Shown here one piece after another: positions 62,523-64,000 of a stretch of DNA of 64,000 bases (positions are counted from its first letter, which is position 1; the number at the start of each line of letters is the position of its first letter). The stretch spans positions 5,022,001 to 5,086,000 of the forward strand of contig NZ_CP078145.1 of assembly GCF_019222765.1 (NCBI RefSeq), in the 5' to 3' direction. The translations under genes and the position numbers were made by a program. Under the pieces are notes generated by a model. That model did no database searches and was not told the origin of the DNA. It worked only from the letters and a program-made list of their open reading frames with translations. Origin of the DNA: Nocardia iowensis (GTDB taxonomy: Bacteria; Actinomycetota; Actinomycetes; Mycobacteriales; Mycobacteriaceae).

Positions 62523-63032
62523 ATGTCCACGACCGAGACAACGACCCAACAGGACGACATCCAGTCACGTCTGCCCGACCTCACCAAGCTCTTCCCCGAA
62601 CTGGCGGCACTCTCCGGAGCCGTGCACAAGGCCATCCGGGACAGTTCGGTTCCGCAGACCACCATCAACCTGATGATGCTCCGCGCCGCGCAGATCGTCG
62701 GCAGCACCTACCACAGCATCTGGGTTACCGACAGTCTCCGCAAGACGGCGGAATCAGAGCGGCGAATCACCGCCGTGGCGACATGGCACGACGCCCCTTA
62801 CTTCACCGACGCAGAACGGGTCGCACTAGAGCTCGTGGAGGCCGTGCTCACCCCGAACCCGTTCGGTGAGCGCGTCTCCGACGAGCTGTTCGCCAGGGCA
62901 TCCGCCCACTATGCCGACGAGGAGCTCTGGACGCTCACCATGGCGATCGGCCACTTCGGCTTGTTCACCCCGGTCGCGCTCATCGGCAAGCCGATCCCCG
63001 GTAGGCCTCCCGGGAAGAACTACAGCAGGTAA
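62523..63032 (+). CDS. Carboxymuconolactone decarboxylase/AhpD-family protein without redox cysteines
   Basis: A 169-residue all-helical protein. LPDLTKLFPELAAL, INLMMLRAAQIVGSTYH and TWHDAPYFTDAERVALELVEAVL fit the CMD family. The AhpD CxxC motif that follows LRASQING in active peroxidase partners reads GSTYHS here, so both Cys are missing and peroxidase reduction is unlikely. AAAGGA lies upstream of the ATG. It is divergent from the ECF41-like sigma factor and is its probable target gene. An inverted repeat GTGAGG-N10-CCTCAC lies about 80 bp upstream. Confidence 0.87.
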   Translation: MSTTETTTQQDDIQSRLPDLTKLFPELAALSGAVHKAIRDSSVPQTTINLMMLRAAQIVGSTYHSIWVTDSLRKTAESERRITAVATWHDAPYFTDAERVALELVEAVLTPNPFGERVSDELFARASAHYADEELWTLTMAIGHFGLFTPVALIGKPIPGRPPGKNYSR

Positions 63033-63222
63033 CGCCCACCGAGATCGGCCGTTCTCGATATCACGGTTTGATAACGGGACGCGCGGGGTACTGGTTGGAC
63101 AAGACGGTGATGTTGCTCGGACCGTGGCCGTCCACGGGTCAGTGATGTTGCCGTCCATAGCCAATACCCCTGCGCGGCAGGCCGATCGCGTCTGGCGAAC
63201 ATCGACTCAGAGGAGTAGGCCA

Positions 63223-63702
63223 GTGCACATCGAGGAAACAGTGCTGCCCGTATCCGGATTACAGGTGCAGTGGCGTCCAGCGGATGAGCATTTCCGCATT
63301 CGCCCGCCCGGCCACGGCGACACTCTGGTCGCCTCCGAGAAACTAGCCTGGCGACCGTGGTCAGGACACAGCGACATGGCCGTCGGCACCTCGGGGCCGC
63401 TCGCTGAGGAAACCCCGTCGATGTGGTGGGCAGTATGGGGCGAGTACACCGGCACCGACGTCCTGGTCACCCTCGATGATCTGAGCCACCCGCCGGTAAT
63501 GATCTTCGGCAAGCTGTGGCTGACCGAATGGTGTGGACCCGAACAGGAAGTCATCGTGGTCACCGGAGGTCGGCAGGCCGAGGTCCAGTTCGCCACGCCC
63601 CCGGACCCGCCGACCGGACGTCACGAAGACCGTAGCGAGGACTGGCATTGCGTCGAAACACCTGCCGGATTCCACGACATTCCCCGGCTTCGGACGCCAT
63701 GA
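63223..63702 (+). CDS. Hypothetical protein, 159 residues
   Basis: A soluble, Trp-rich protein (WRPADEHF, KLAWRPWSGHSD, MWWAVWGEYTGTDV). It has no signal peptide or membrane segment. The GTG at 63223 is chosen because AGGAG lies 7 bases upstream. The family is not recognised. Confidence 0.55.
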   Translation: MHIEETVLPVSGLQVQWRPADEHFRIRPPGHGDTLVASEKLAWRPWSGHSDMAVGTSGPLAEETPSMWWAVWGEYTGTDVLVTLDDLSHPPVMIFGKLWLTEWCGPEQEVIVVTGGRQAEVQFATPPDPPTGRHEDRSEDWHCVETPAGFHDIPRLRTP

Positions 63703-63814
63703 GTCGAACCGGCTGACTGCTGCCTTCCCCGCAGGTGCCGGGCTGGAGAGCGACGGTGCTTGCTCTCCACGGTCACCATGTCCGGCCGTCAGCCGAGCCG
63801 TGTCCGGCCAACGA

Positions 63815-63845
63815 ATTGTCCGCCGGACAATCCGGCATTGTCCGG
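63815..63845. promoter_or_regulatory. 17-bp palindrome plus half-sites before the last gene
   Basis: ATTGTCCG-C-CGGACAAT (63815-63831) is a perfect palindrome. A further ATTGTCCGG half-site starts at 63837, and more TGTCCGG motifs occur in the preceding 60 bases. They lie 110-180 bp upstream of the ATG at 63959. The regulator is unknown. Nothing else was seen in 63703-63958. Confidence 0.5.
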
Positions 63846-63958
63846 TCGGCGATTCGGTTCTGACCTGCGGAACCGGAAACGCATTGTGGAGGCCAATGTT
63901 TCGCGACTCGAGACTGGGAGGTGTCCCGGCTGTCCAGTCACAGAAACCGGAGCCTCCC

Positions 63959-64000
63959 ATGGCCGAGCAGTCCAACCACACGCCACCGGCCCCCGATCCG
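63959..64000 (+). CDS. Start of a gene cut by the window edge
   Basis: An ATG at 63959 has a GGAG six bases upstream and opens a frame (MAEQSNHTPPAPDP) to the end of the window. Only 14 residues are visible, so no function can be given. The palindrome upstream fits a promoter for this gene. Confidence 0.4.
   Translation, partial: MAEQSNHTPPAPDP

Overview
The window is a contiguous piece of a high-GC actinobacterial chromosome. Almost every gene uses GC-rich third positions, GTG starts are common, and genes are packed with 1-4 bp overlaps. Several families point to a mycolic-acid-containing member of the Mycobacteriales, most likely Nocardia or a close relative: a cutinase/PE-PPE-like secreted serine esterase, an EspC-like type VII secretion protein with an attached toxin-like partner, a MAB_1171c-type membrane protein, an AMP nucleosidase, and two secreted proteins that share the N-terminus MGKHSAPRK. 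The genus is an inference. No rRNA, tRNA, CRISPR array, insertion sequence or phage gene was seen.

Layout. 1-3.8 kb: the end of an OmpR-type response regulator, its histidine kinase and a YkcB/ArnT-like membrane glycosyltransferase, with an 11-bp-repeat operator before the glycosyltransferase. 3.9-9.8 kb: a loose, gene-poor island of small exported or membrane proteins of unknown function, broken genes and a dispersed ~75-bp palindromic repeat. 10-16.4 kb: an ABC exporter, a thiE remnant, an FAD monooxygenase, two alpha/beta hydrolases and a TetR regulator with an extra C-terminal helix-turn-helix. 16.8-19.9 kb: a deazaflavin-type oxidoreductase, a shortened WYL regulator and a VOC/Gfo-Idh operon that shares an operator with the regulator. 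20-26.5 kb: a secreted metallophosphoesterase/beta-propeller protein, a Tat-exported amidohydrolase and a NarL-type two-component system.

27.2-33.7 kb is a complete class III lanthipeptide cluster: a LanKC synthetase, three small precursor peptides, an MFS transporter and a prolyl oligopeptidase. All three precursors end their leader in DDAP and carry a Ser-x2-Ser-x3-Cys core motif. This fits labionin formation by LanKC, export by the MFS protein and leader removal by the proline-specific protease. It is the strongest candidate for an undescribed product.

33.8-49.4 kb: small oxidoreductases, a LysR regulator, a lipoprotein, an M23 endopeptidase with an SH3b domain, a type VII secretion effector pair, a repeat-rich CAP protein, AMP nucleosidase, a VTT-domain membrane protein, an OafA-like acyltransferase and a cutinase-family protein; much of this is cell-surface biology. 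49.8-57.1 kb: a DUF1772 protein, then a run of minus-strand genes. A STAND-like P-loop NTPase overlaps a membrane-anchored periplasmic-binding-fold protein, and an IrrE-type metallopeptidase, a MAB_1171c-type membrane protein and a cytochrome P450 follow. 57.4-64 kb: RidA, NIPSNAP, GH38 alpha-mannosidase, an ECF41-like sigma factor with its carboxymuconolactone-decarboxylase neighbour, an unknown protein, and the start of a gene cut by the window edge.
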